From: Hemerocallis citrina
Lineage: Eukaryota; Streptophyta; Magnoliopsida; Asparagales; Asphodelaceae
DNA: 64,000 bases
Direction: 5' to 3'
Assembly (NCBI GenBank): GCA_017893485.1
Contig: CM030366.1
Span: 185,115,947 to 185,179,946, forward strand
The notes beneath the pieces were generated by a model. It ran no database searches. It was not told where the DNA came from and was given only the letters and a program-made list of their open reading frames with translations. Below are positions 10,859 through 21,441 of this stretch, piece after piece. Within the stretch, counting starts at the first letter, position 1, and the number at the start of each line of letters is the position of its first letter. Both the position numbers and the translations under genes were made by a program.

Positions 10859-13096
10859 CTATCTTTTGCCTTTCCTCCTGTATTCTGTGATTTTTTTTGT
10901 GGATGTGCTTCCCACGCTTCCTCTAACCTCTTTGTCCTCGCCATAAGTTTCTGTAACCGAGATCAGATTGTCTTCACGTAACCCGTCAAGTGTGTCGATC
11001 CTACAGTCTCCGACTTCCTCTTCAGATACTGAACGATCGAAGATATGTGCTAAACTCTGCTGGGTGTTGGACAGATTGTGGTTAGCTTTGGAAATAATAC
11101 CCACTGGAGTTTCATCTTCGATAGGGAGTACAGGGCTTGGGCCCAACTTCTGTTGAGAGTCGTCCAGCTCGATGGGCTTTGGCCCATCTTCAACTTTGCT
11201 TTTAGACAGGATCAAATTTGAAATGGCATCATGAATAGAGACTTCGATTTGTTTCTGAGAGAACCTAAGCCAGTCCACGTCTAGCAATCCTAGCCCCTTG
11301 ATGTGACCCAATCCTACTCCAACCGCTTCTTTGAGGATACCCATTTTGTTAGCTGGCTTCGAGTTGACCTTCCTGACACCGTCCCCTATCACCTTTCCAG
11401 GAGTTGTCCCATTGCCGAATGACGTCGCATCCGGAGCAGTACAACCTTCCCCTCCAATACGAAACGTCTCTTCGCAAGCAGGCGTTGGAGTAATTTGAGG
11501 AACCCTTCTCCATCGCGGCGCAGTGATCTGACCGTGAGCTGGCGAAATCAACGACTGGGATGCCCTACCCTTGGTTAGTGTTTGGCACTCGATGCTTAAC
11601 GCACCAGATTTGCCTCTTGTGGGCAATGGACGTCCAGGATTAGAGATCCTCTCATCCAACCGCTTAGCTTCGTCTTCTTCCTCCAGCTTCGCATCTAGAT
11701 CGTCGATGATTTCTTTTGCAGAATGCTCTCTGAAATAAACATTCTTTGGGACTTCAACAATCACCTTAACCTCATAGATGACGTTATCAAACTCCGTGAT
11801 GATCTTGGACGGTATGTCAGCCTTGTTTTGAACTCCAACCTTGATGCGTGCGAATTTCCTGGCCGAGTGGGTGATTGTCTGCCTATCGATGTCGATTAGC
11901 ATGCCGAAGGGACGAACATTTTGGAAGCCAAAGCGCACCCAATAATGGAAAGGGAGATTGTATAGTCGGATCCACACCGGTGGATAGGACTCCACCTTTA
12001 GAGCGCCGTGATCACGAGACCACCATTTAAAGGTGACAAAGAACTCCAATCCATGATGATCTTTCCCTTCAAGACCCTTCACTCTTATAGTTTCCGTGGC
12101 AATGGCTTCGTCGTTGCAGTGGGCGTAAAAAGTGTTGGCTGCGATTTCTTGAATAACCCATATCGGTGCCGGAGTGGATACGAGCGCTGCTTTGAGCAAC
12201 TCGGAGACATCGTTAGCCGTTGGAACGCCAGTTTGAGCCTTTACCAGAATACCGCCATTGAAACTTCACTCTAACTCCGTTATAAGTGGAGTCGGCACAA
12301 TTGTAGCTTGAATGACGCGTCTGTTACCAGCGGCGCTCTCTTGTGATTTGCTCCCTTCTGAGCCTGCAGCGGGACCAGCATTGGAGTTCTTGGAGGTCGA
12401 TGACACAGCGGTAGGTCGCCTAGGACATGATTTGGAGATATGACCGGATTTCCTACAGTAGTAGCAGAACCAGTCGAAGACGCATTTGCTGATGGAGTGA
12501 CCGGGTTTTGCGCATTTATGGCAGTTCTGGCGACCTTCCACCCTCGAGCTTTCCGACACGCTAATAGGAGGGGATGCTTTCCTTGTTTTACGAGGTTTAA
12601 CAAGAACCCATTCACCAGCCTCATCTTCCTTGGTCGTTCGATGCTCTTGATGAGGAGAAGTTGATCAACGACGCACTCTATGTGCGACATCGGTCGCTGG
12701 CAAGCCTCTAATGACCTCAACGAACGACCTCCGCTGTTTGTTAGCCCCTACGCGCGCCGTCCCTGGTTGCTTTCCTTTGAGGTTTGGCCTGGAAGTGAGC
12801 AGGTGCTTTTTCTCGTCTCGACGGCGTAGCTCTTCCTCTCTAGCTTTGGACGTACGGCGTGCATCGTCTCTATCTCTGTCCCTCCTCTCTCTTGGCGATA
12901 GGGGGCTGTGAAATCGCCGACCCGGACTCTTCCACTGTCTTCGTTCTTCGTCGTGCTTGTTGCGGATACGCTCCTCGCCTTCGTCTCTAGCCCGCTTGTA
13001 CATTGTGGGGGATGGATCATGTCTGGCTTTGGAGGTGAGGTGGTAGGAGTGACGTCGTTGGGAGGATGGGATGTGGGTTGCTCTGTGGTGCTCCAT
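10859..13096 (-). pseudogene. LINE ORF1 (zinc knuckles + DUF4283), two in-frame stops
   Basis: One reading frame of 746 codons from ATG at 13096 to the stop at 10859. It starts with an Arg/Ser/Glu-rich basic region (about residues 1-140). Two CCHC zinc knuckles follow (CHKCAKPGHSISKC and CYYCRKSGHISKSC, about 12535-12410). Then comes a DUF4283-like RNA-binding region (WIRLYNLPFHYW, about 11990-11950) and a long low-complexity C-terminus. It is interrupted by TGA at 12665-12667 and TGA at 12266-12268; all three segments share the same frame, so no indels are involved. The usual role in plant LINEs is the nucleic-acid-binding component of the retrotransposition particle. Placing the zinc knuckles ahead of DUF4283 is less common than the reverse order. 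Confidence 0.88.
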
Positions 13097-13119
13097 TTTT
13101 CTTAAAAGTGTTTTGATCG

Positions 13120-13599
13120 TTATATCCTTACATTATACCCTTACAGAAAGTGACAGAAATATATCCCCTTTTTTTTATAAAATTGGGTGTTTAACTTTTT
13201 AAAACTATTAATCATTATGTGATCATCTACAAAAACAGAAGTCCAAAAAAAATTTAAATTTTTTTTAATCATTATAACTTATCTTAATAATTTAAAAACA
13301 TGAGGGATAATTTAGGAAGAAACACCCCTACAAATGGACCGAAATTGTCACGTGACTACTAATTTAGACGGGAACAAGTAAAACGTAACTAGTTTAGTAT
13401 GATAGTATAACAAATTGTAAATAAAAGATGGGTGGATTATCTGCAAATTTGCAAAATGTGGGGTGGGTTTGCTAAAAATTTCCCCATTAGGTGATATGAT
13501 TTATTTAATTAAAGTTGACTATATAAAAAAATTGAGGATCTCTCCTTGTAGATAATATATGAACATTCATGATGTGTGAAAGTGGATGAATAGTCACTG
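13120..13599. other. AT-rich intergenic sequence, no gene seen
   Basis: The ancestral EIL3 upstream flank beyond the LINE. Poly-A/T-rich, with no ORF or recognisable repeat border. Confidence 0.6.
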
Positions 13600-13608
13600 T
13601 TTATTAAA

Positions 13609-14156
13609 GGCTAAATTTTACTTAATTCACTCAACTTTTGGGCTATTATCAATAACCCAACTTTTCTTTTTTTGTTATCAAACCCCCCTCTTTTTTAGTT
13701 TGGAAACAACTCGTCTATAAGATTAGTATTCCATTAGATTTTGAGTAAAATGTTCACAACATCCGCATTATAATGTCATGTTAATACATCTCTCTACGGT
13801 AGGGCCCACCCACCTAAATTAATAATTTGTTAGAAATTAAAATATAAAAATCTATATTTTTACTATTCACTAACATACTCTTTCATTTTATTTTAACTTT
13901 TTTTCTTCATTTCAAACAAAAACTCAACCTTTAAATTGACTTAGCAGTCAGGGTATTTAAAGTTAGAAATTTAAAATTACAACCACGTTTCATCACGTGA
14001 TATCAAAAAAGGCCACGTGATATCAAAAAAAGGCAAAATATGACAGATGTGATTAACAAGGGCCACATATCATCGGTTTATTTATGACCAAAAAAGAAAA
14101 ATAATGTGTTTGTTAATAATAACCGAAAAGTGGGATGGGTTAAGTGAAATTTAGCT
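13609..14156. mobile_element. MULE-type MITE with 9-bp target duplication
   Basis: About 80-bp terminal inverted repeats begin GGCTAAATTTTACTTAA on the left; the right end, reverse-complemented, begins AGCTAAATTTCACTTAA. The flanks carry identical 9-bp TTTATTAAA at 13600-13608 and 14157-14165. A 9-bp TSD with long TIRs is typical of Mutator-like elements. No transposase sequence remains in the 548 bp. Confidence 0.85.
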
Positions 14157-14904
14157 TTTATTAAAACCATATAATTAGTAATTATGATGAATTTACATTA
14201 AAAATAGAGTAAATTTTCATTCAAGTCCCTAGTCATAAACGTTATTTTCAAATTACTCTTTTAAATCTAGGTATATGGAAAGTTTCTAATAAGACCTTAA
14301 AGTTTGAGTTATTTCTAAATTGTGCATTTTGAAATTAACTATTTTATTAATGAAAGATAAATGTCACGCCCCGCTTCTCAAAAATACGGAATACGAGCAC
14401 GTAACATTGGCGTAGCGAATGATTTTCATCACCCATAAGTTATTCAAGAAATCTTTACAACATATCACAATATAATCAAAGTCGGAAGCCAGAAAAGTCA
14501 ACCACATGCACATATGAACCAAATACCAATAAGAAAACTTGAAATAAAATATATTAATCTCAAATAGTCATGATCTGAATAACACAAATAATTCTGGGTC
14601 ACATTACCCAAATGCAAATAATAACTCCAAATACATGAATACAGTTATTGTTCAAGCAACTACGAGAAATAATAATAATAAGTAGAATCTCCAGCATCTA
14701 AAACATCATCTCGCCAATACCTTCAGGAATCTGTCCTCCAAAATCTGCAATACAACGAATGCAGGAAAGAAGAAAAGAAAAAACACAAGTACCCGTCAAT
14801 TGCAAGTCGCGGGTCACAAATAGAGTAGGATACAAGCACATGGAATGGGAAAAACTAACTAGCACATGGTATAGGTATAATGCCAACCTAGACAACTAGC
14901 ATGG

Positions 14905-15125
14905 TAAAAGTGTCAAGTGTACACGGCATAAATCAAGTGTCAAGTAAACAAGTATCCTATAAACATGTATCAAGTATCAAGTGTCGTATAATCATGTATC
15001 AAGTATCATGTTTCAAGTCTCAGGTATCACGTAGTCAAGTATCAAGCAAGCAGGTATCATGTCAAGTATCATGTTCAAGTATCATATTCAAGTGTCATGT
15101 TCGAGTATTAAGTTCAAGTCTTGTG
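14905..15125. repeat. Short-period minisatellite (TCAAGTATCATG-like)
   Basis: Imperfect tandem copies of roughly 11-16 bp based on CAAGTATCATGT and CAAGTGTCA fill this interval inside the solo LTR. Period and copy number vary, so it looks like replication-slippage expansion. Confidence 0.75.
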
Positions 15126-15244
15126 TGATTACTATCTAGGTAGCACGACATGCACCCCACCCTACATGGTTGCTACAATACAATAGTTTCGCTTTAGATT
15201 TCATAGGGGATCATGCAGGGCAGTGTACTCAGGTATTCACAGAA

Positions 15245-15330
15245 TCACAGTACTTGGTCGGTAAACTTGGTCGGTAACTTGGTCGGTAACTTGGTCGTTA
15301 TACTTGGTCGGTAAACTTGATCGGTAACAT
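15245..15330. repeat. ACTTGGTCGGTA minisatellite
   Basis: About six copies of ACTTGGTCGGTA(A), period 13-15 bp, also inside the solo LTR at 14362-17738. Confidence 0.8.
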
Positions 15331-17743
15331 GTCATACAGGAAACACAAGTCTCCTTCCGAGTACACGTTTCTGCACTATACACTACTAGATCTGTCCCAT
15401 TAACCCCGGCTTGATTACTTTTATTATTGTTATCCAATGGACACGAATGTATGAGAAATAGTGTCAAATAAACATGGTATGATCAGGTTTAGGTTCAGAG
15501 AATCAAATCAACAAGCATGGATAATATACAGTCACATAATCGAGCAAAACAGTGCATGTTTATAATCAGGACAGCAAGACCAATCAGTACTAAAACAGTG
15601 ACTCTAAGAGCTACAGACATGCAAATCAAGATCCGTCAAAGGATCTAGAAACTAGACATCCACATGCATCCAACGAGTATAATAAAATCATATACTAGTT
15701 CACAACATCTCAACTCAAAACTGAATTGAACACAGATTTTAGGTTCAGCCAGAAAACAGGGGAACAACTTCAAAAGCATAAAAACAGCATGAAAACATAG
15801 CAAATAATTCCATGAAAAATCTGGGATAATCCCCTATAGGCATAGACTCAAAATAACAAGTTTCATAATATTCCAGTAAGTATAGATAAGGCATAAAAAA
15901 TAAGAAGCAACACAAAAACATAGTTTTGACGAATCTAGAATTCTCAACACTACTGTACGAAAACAGGGATATCTCGCAATCAGTGAATCGAAATCCAATT
16001 CTGCCAAAGCGGCGTGAAAATAGATAAAGTTTTCCAACTTTCATATCTAACAAATAATTTTCATAAAACATAAGGACATAGGGTGAAAACTGGGTTCAAC
16101 ATAGAACAGCACGCAATTTACAGCAAAAGTTAATTATAGAAAAGGATATGAAACATCACTCAAAACTTATCTTTAAAATACACCAAAAATCTGGGAAGTC
16201 CCTAATATCATAAGGAAACACTGAGAAAAATATTATACTAAGATATTATGTATATCCTAGTTCTTGAAAATGAATAGTTAGCAAAATTGACACAAAACTG
16301 AATCTGAAAACTACCGACATGCCTGTACCAAAATTTTCATATCTCAGTCATACAAACTCCAAATCAAGTAAAACCAGTGGGATTTGAAAATAGACACAAT
16401 TATCTACAATTCACTTTTAATTTCCAAGTTGAGATTCGGACCTTAGCATGGGTGAAAACAGCACACAACACAGAACAGACCGCAAATTCCAGATTTCACA
16501 TCTCTACTTCAAAACATCATAACTTCCACAATTTTGATCGAAACCTAACCAAACTTGAAACAAAGCCTACCAATCATCTAAATATCATATTTTAGGGATT
16601 CTAACATGTCCAAGCCTAATAATTCTCACATGGGCAATCAATCGAACACATAACATGCAATATGTCACATACACGAACAAAATCAAGTTTGGGTGAAATC
16701 TAGGGCATTAACCTATCAAATTTCATGTCATAAGTCTTCTATGACCAAATTTAACACAATAGAGACAAACCCATCAAATAGAAACACAAGTTTTGGTCGT
16801 CTCTAGACCCAACTACTGTATGTGTAAATTTTTTGACTTGTATCAACCTAATAAATTTTTGTACAAGTTACTTGCCTCTAATAGAATGAATTCGATTGCC
16901 AGCAAGCCTTAGGAACAAAACCCACGGGCGAAAAGCCTTCCAAGCGCGAATCCAAGCGAACCCACGAATACGAAAAGCTCCTACGATCGAACTCCTTAAT
17001 GCACGAACCAAAGTGGAGATACCGACTTGAAAAATCACCAAAGGGGAGAGTTTTGTGAGGTGTTTAATGGTGGTGGTGCTGTTGGAGATGCCGGCCACAA
17101 GTAGGAGAGGAAAATGGTAGGGTTTTGATGTATGGAGGTGGTATATGGATGGATGGATGGCCGTATAAGGGTTGGAGGCTGATGGGAAGGGTCGGTTTTG
17201 AGGAGGAAGAGGGCAGGCCAGGAGCAAAATATGGAGAGGAAAGGAGAGGCCGGTTTGTTTTAGGAGAGGGAGAGAGATTAGAATTAGGGTTAGGGTTTAA
17301 AGGGGATTAGGGTATATATATATGGGTTAGTTGTGGGTTAATGGGTAGTGGATATCAAAATGAAGTAATAGGTATACAAATGGGTAATGGGTATTGGGTA
17401 GATTTCAAATGGGGATACAATATATAGTGAATTCTGTGGCTCCTAAAAATCTCCTTAAGGGTCAAAATCATTATTTGGAAAAATCACCACCAAAAATCCA
17501 TCACATCACCAAAATGAATAATGAAAATGAACAAGGCCAAGAAAATGAGAAAAAGAACTCAAAATGGTGAAAATGAACAAAAACGACGAACAACACACAA
17601 GGAGTTCAAAAATGAAAGAAAAAGAATATATATTGAAAATAACCCAATATACGGTTCCGAAAAATACAAGGAAGATAAAAATACACAAAAATGAAAAATA
17701 CATTTCAAAAATACATAAAATGAAAAACAGGAGTTACAGATAA

Positions 17744-17856
17744 GTTATTTCATTTTGATATGAACTATTTTTTTGACATGTATATATACTATTTTATGTA
17801 TAAATGAACTGTTTCTATTACTACCCTACTCCATCTTGACATAAACTTTCTCTAAT
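17744..17856. other. Short AT-rich spacer between solo LTR and Tat-like element
   Basis: No gene or repeat border beyond the adjoining TSDs. Confidence 0.5.
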
Positions 17857-17861
17857 ATATC

Positions 17862-18653
17862 TGTGGTAGGGTAAAAATGGCTTGGGGCCCAACCTGGGCC
17901 CAGTACAGCTCTCACTCAAAAACAGGAAAAACAACAATCTGGCTCGGCTTCGAGCTAGACAGGATCGGCGCCGAACCTCAAGTTCACCCCCGCAGAACTG
18001 GTCTCCTCGTATCCGACGAGCATCGATGGCCCTCGGCCTCTGATCCACGGCAGCCCTCCGGGCCGTCCGCCCATCCGGGTGTAGAATGACGATGACCTGG
18101 CACAGCCTAGGCCACCAGATTCTCCCAGGAGCACAGGAGCCCCATGATCCGCCATGTCAGCTCCAAATACCACCAAGGGCGTTGCCACGACAGCCCTATA
18201 CCACTCCTGGTACTGCCACGTCAGCCCTAAACCCCCTGGGCCTTCTGCCACGTCAGGCCCATGGGCTTTCGGGTTCAGACCCGGCCCCCAAGCGGATCCA
18301 AACCCGGTTGGAATTCTCTATAAATACTAGACCCTCACCCACCTTTTCAGGTAACCAATCTTTTGCCACTTAAATTCACCTAGTTATTGCTACTCTCTCA
18401 CAGAGACTGACTAGATCGTCGGAGGGTCCGCCACCGGGATAAACCCCGGTGTTTCAGAACCGTCTGCAGGTACACAAGACCTCGAATCCGAATCCTCTGA
18501 TCCGAGCCCAGACATCCACCTCATTCCGAGCCCGTCACAGGTACCGCCCGGTCAACCGAGGGTCGGCAGACGAGCAGCTTTCTCCTTCAATACAGATCGA
18601 GTCCAAACTCACACCTGGTGCATCCACACGTCTCCCAGAAACAAACCGCATCA
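17862..18653 (+). repeat. 5' LTR
   Basis: Starts TGTGGTAGGG, ends CCGCATCA. Nearly identical to the 3' LTR over its full length. Contains CTATAAATA at 18318-18326 followed by a leader that ends at the primer site. Confidence 0.97.
18318..18326 (+). promoter_or_regulatory. TATA box of 5' LTR
   Basis: CTATAAATA about 455 bp into the LTR, conserved in the 3' LTR (at about 27249-27257) and in the left-edge LTR. It should drive the genomic/gag transcript. Confidence 0.75.
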
Positions 18654-18656
18654 GGT

Positions 18657-18672
18657 TGGCGCCGTCTGTGGG
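18657..18672 (+). other. Primer-binding site
   Basis: TGGCGCCGTCTGTGGG, three bases after the LTR end. Identical to the site of the left-edge element. Confidence 0.85.
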
Positions 18673-18732
18673 AAATTGCTTCAGAAGCCGACCCGAGCCC
18701 GACCATCAAGGGACCTCGACAGCCGAACTCTC

Positions 18733-21018
18733 ATGGCCTCCAAGGGTAAGGGGGCTGCTTCCTCTGTCAACCGACGGGACTCGCCCCCACCATCTGCTAA
18801 CGCCGGGCCACGCATTTCAAAACACAGGGCTCCCCATCAGGGGTCCCAAAGGAGCGTCACCCGTCAAGTCCAGCCCGACCTACGGGGGATTATCGTCAAC
18901 CGACAGGTTAGCCGCAGCAGGGGAAGGGCCGCTTCCAACCCGGCCCCGAACCATCCAAGACCGCCGCCCGAGGGACGGAGGCCAGCGCTCAGCCGCGTCG
19001 GAAGGCAACCTTCAGACCGACCAAACAGGGTCGAGGGAGCCCCCATCACTCACAAGGAGTTCCAGGACTTCCGAAGAGAAATTCTTGGGGCTCTCCGACG
19101 GGTCCCCAGGGAGGAAGCCCTCCATTCCCAAACCGGGTCGGACACCGAGGCCAGCGTGTCCCGCCCGTCAACAATCCAGCCAGAGGACGATGGCGTGCTC
19201 CTAAGGCGCCTCCAAGAAATGGAGGATCGCCTCGATCACATAGGAGACGGCGACCAACGAGCGGCTCAGGAATACAGACCTGTCCGTCCTCCCTTCTCCG
19301 CCCCCATCCTCCAAGCGAAAATACCCAGGAATTTCCGACCACCTCAATTCGAGGCCTACGACGGCGAGGGAGATCCTGCTGATCACATGGAGGGTTTCAA
19401 AACCCTCATGATGATTCACAGCGCCTCGGATCCCCTGCTGTGCCGAGCCTTCCCTGCCACCCTTCGAGGTCCGACTCGTGAATGGTTCTCGAAGCTCACC
19501 CCCGGCTCCATTTACTCCTTCGACCAACTAGAGGGCAATTTTCTCGCCCACTTTGTCACCAGTCGGAAGGCCGAAAGGACCAGCGCCTCTTTACTTGGGC
19601 TCAGGCAGATAGAGGGGGAATCACTCAGAGTGTTCGTCCGGAGGTTTACCGCAGAGGCAAGGTCGGTCTCCTCCCTTGATCCAAGCGTCGCCTCCGCTGC
19701 ATTTCGGCACAACGTCCGTCATGGACAGCTGAAAGCTTCTCTGGCGAAGAAACCCCCCGTCGACTTTCCCGACCTCCTCAACAAGGTCGAGAAATACATT
19801 AGGGCAGAAGAGGCCCTTAACCCCGAAGATGCCAGGGAGGCCACCGGGAAGGGAAAACGGAAGGCCGAAGAAGTCGAACCATCAAAGAAGGCTCCGAGGG
19901 ATGCGGGGGCCATGAAGAAGGTCCCGCCGGTCCCTCGCTTCGAGAGGTACACTCCTTTGACACATAACGTATCCGCCATCCTGTTAGAAATCGAAGACAA
20001 AGGCATTGTCCGACTACCTCCCCGATCTAATAACAACAAGAATCGAGATCAGCGCTTCTACTGCCGCTTCCACAGGGATTACGGACACGAAACCGACCAA
20101 TGTCGGGCCCTGAAAGACGAAATCGAGGAACTCATCTCAAGAGGGTACCTCCGAGAATTTACCCGAGAAGGCCCACGGGATCGGCGAGATGCTAAGAACC
20201 GGAGGCTCTCACCTCCGAACCCTACTCCGAACCGCATCCAGGGTCGGGATCCCGAGTCCGAGGGAGCCACGGATACGCCATTCATCTTGCACTGTGTCCA
20301 CGGAGGGCCAATGGGAGGAGAATCAAATACTTCCCGAAAAGCCTTCATCCGAGAGGTGAATACTGTCCAAGACAACCCCTCGCCTAAGCTACAACCAATG
20401 CCGGTCTCCTTCTCAGGAGAGGACCTCGAAGGCGTTCGCCTACCCCACTGCGATGCCCTCGTCATTAGCCTCCACATGGCTAATTGTGAAGTTCGCCGAA
20501 TCCTCGTCGACAACGGCAGCTCGGTTAATATTCTTTTCCTCGAAGCCTTCGAGAACCTCAAGTTACCTAGAGGCAAACTCAAGCCGGCCGGATACACCTC
20601 GCATGGGTTCTCCGGCGTTCCTGTCGTGATAGAAGGGATTGTTACCCTCGACGTTACCGCAGGATCGGCACCTGTTAAAAGGACCGAGTCCATGGACTTC
20701 ATGGTGGTCAACGTCAAGGCAGCTTACAATGCCATACTCGGCCGACCCGGACTATGCTCCCTCCAAGCGGTGCCTTCGGCCTACCATCTGAAACTTAAAT
20801 TTCCCACCCCGCAAAGAGTCGGCATCGTCCAAGGCAGCCAAGAAGCAGTGCGATCGTGCTACATGACCACCATCGGGGGGGGGGGGGGTGTGTTCCCCCT
20901 CGACGCCGTCGAACTCGAACCTGAGAGGGCCGGCCCTGCTCCCGAACCTGTCGTCGAGCTGGAGGAGGTCCCCTTCGACGCCGAACACCTAATGAAGTTC
21001 CTTGAGGGGCGAGCATAA
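18733..21018 (+). CDS. gag-protease polyprotein of the Tat-like element
   Basis: An open frame of 761 codons from MASKGKG. The frame is also open upstream to an ATG at 18676, but the internal ATG matches the start used by the left-edge copy. The N-terminal 190 residues are basic and proline-rich. The retrotransposon gag domain spans about residues 200-330 (EWFSKLTPGSIYSFDQLEGNF, FVRRFTAEARSV). A knuckle-like CRFHRDYGHETDQC lies at about 444-457, where one Cys of the CCHC consensus is replaced. The aspartic protease comes next, with [15 protein letters not shown] at about 586-600 and AILGRPGL at about 666. It ends at a TAA-type stop shortly after protease, at a point where the left-edge relative continues into RT. 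It therefore supplies capsid and protease only. An interrupting G run (about 20876-20888) near the 3' end might vary in length between copies. Confidence 0.93.
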   Translation: MASKGKGAASSVNRRDSPPPSANAGPRISKHRAPHQGSQRSVTRQVQPDLRGIIVNRQVSRSRGRAASNPAPNHPRPPPEGRRPALSRVGRQPSDRPNRVEGAPITHKEFQDFRREILGALRRVPREEALHSQTGSDTEASVSRPSTIQPEDDGVLLRRLQEMEDRLDHIGDGDQRAAQEYRPVRPPFSAPILQAKIPRNFRPPQFEAYDGEGDPADHMEGFKTLMMIHSASDPLLCRAFPATLRGPTREWFSKLTPGSIYSFDQLEGNFLAHFVTSRKAERTSASLLGLRQIEGESLRVFVRRFTAEARSVSSLDPSVASAAFRHNVRHGQLKASLAKKPPVDFPDLLNKVEKYIRAEEALNPEDAREATGKGKRKAEEVEPSKKAPRDAGAMKKVPPVPRFERYTPLTHNVSAILLEIEDKGIVRLPPRSNNNKNRDQRFYCRFHRDYGHETDQCRALKDEIEELISRGYLREFTREGPRDRRDAKNRRLSPPNPTPNRIQGRDPESEGATDTPFILHCVHGGPMGGESNTSRKAFIREVNTVQDNPSPKLQPMPVSFSGEDLEGVRLPHCDALVISLHMANCEVRRILVDNGSSVNILFLEAFENLKLPRGKLKPAGYTSHGFSGVPVVIEGIVTLDVTAGSAPVKRTESMDFMVVNVKAAYNAILGRPGLCSLQAVPSAYHLKLKFPTPQRVGIVQGSQEAVRSCYMTTIGGGGGVFPLDAVELEPERAGPAPEPVVELEEVPFDAEHLMKFLEGRA

Positions 21019-21363
21019 GTTTTAGCCTGGCTAAATGTAAATATGCTTTTGTGTAAGCACTCATATGTAAAGGGCCATCTTAGCGGCCCTCCCTATCTTA
21101 TACGAAAGAAATCTCTTTTTTGTCAAAACTCCAAACGCCTCGACAGATCCGACCTAACGCCGGACAATGGGATCGGCACCCGAGTTTTCACTCCGGTATT
21201 GTCCCCAGCACCTCGGTAGGTCCGACTCGGCCTCAGGCCAGGAGACTTCACAACTCCCCACGCCGATCCCTTGCGGATCGACAGGGCCGAACCATACCCC
21301 CTTCATCATTCATTACCCCATCAGCCAGAACAAAAAGTGAAAAGAATTTCTTATTCATACTCC

Positions 21364-21369
21364 TTTATT
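21364..21369 (-). terminator. AATAAA polyadenylation signal of the antisense gene
   Basis: Canonical AATAAA on the minus strand about 75 bp after the antisense stop (21442-21444). It lies in the 420-bp gap between the convergent sense gag stop (21018) and the antisense stop. Confidence 0.5.
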
Positions 21370-21441
21370 GGGTTCTGAGAAAACAAACAAAGACCGTTAC
21401 AGAAACACTCCACTCATCTCAAACTGAAAGAAGCCGCCATC

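Larger units (their letters stand above)
6618..13104 (-). mobile_element. L1-type LINE, near full length, with 15-bp target duplication
   Basis: A non-LTR retrotransposon on the minus strand with ORF1 and ORF2, ending in a poly(A) tail seen as a T run at 6619-6635. AAAGTGTTTTGATCG is present at both 6603-6617 and 13105-13119, a perfect 15-bp TSD that fixes both borders. The 5' end lies only 8 bp before the ORF1 ATG, so the 5'UTR is nearly absent or slightly truncated. Both ORFs carry nonsense codons or frameshifts, so this copy is inactive. It sits about 330 bp upstream of the EIL3 leader, same strand. Confidence 0.95.
14362..17738 (-). mobile_element. Solo LTR of a long-LTR gypsy family (about 3.4 kb)
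   Basis: On the minus strand it begins TGTAACTCC (17738) and ends GGCGTGACA (14362). Internal blocks match the plus-strand LTR at 39813-42514. Shared blocks include the end ACGTGCTCGTATTCCGTATT, the segment around TTGCAGATTTTGGAG, and AGGCAAGTAACTT. GATAA lies on both sides (14356-14360 with one extra A, and 17739-17743). No gag or pol motifs lie between, so I read it as a solo LTR left by LTR-LTR recombination. LTRs of this size fit Tekay/Del-type chromoviruses; that placement is an inference. Confidence 0.78.

Noticed and set aside
17280..17300. Telomere-like CCCTAA/TTAGGG repeats
   Set aside because: Only two or three units, common in plant LTR leaders and promoters (telo-box-like).
14362..17738. 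Complete LTR element with its own internal region
   Set aside because: No gag, pol, primer site or polypurine tract inside, and it aligns end to end with a single LTR elsewhere in the window.
18449..19204. 251-codon plus-strand frame across the 5' LTR end
   Set aside because: Crosses the LTR border and primer site and overlaps gag in another frame; no homology to gag in that frame.
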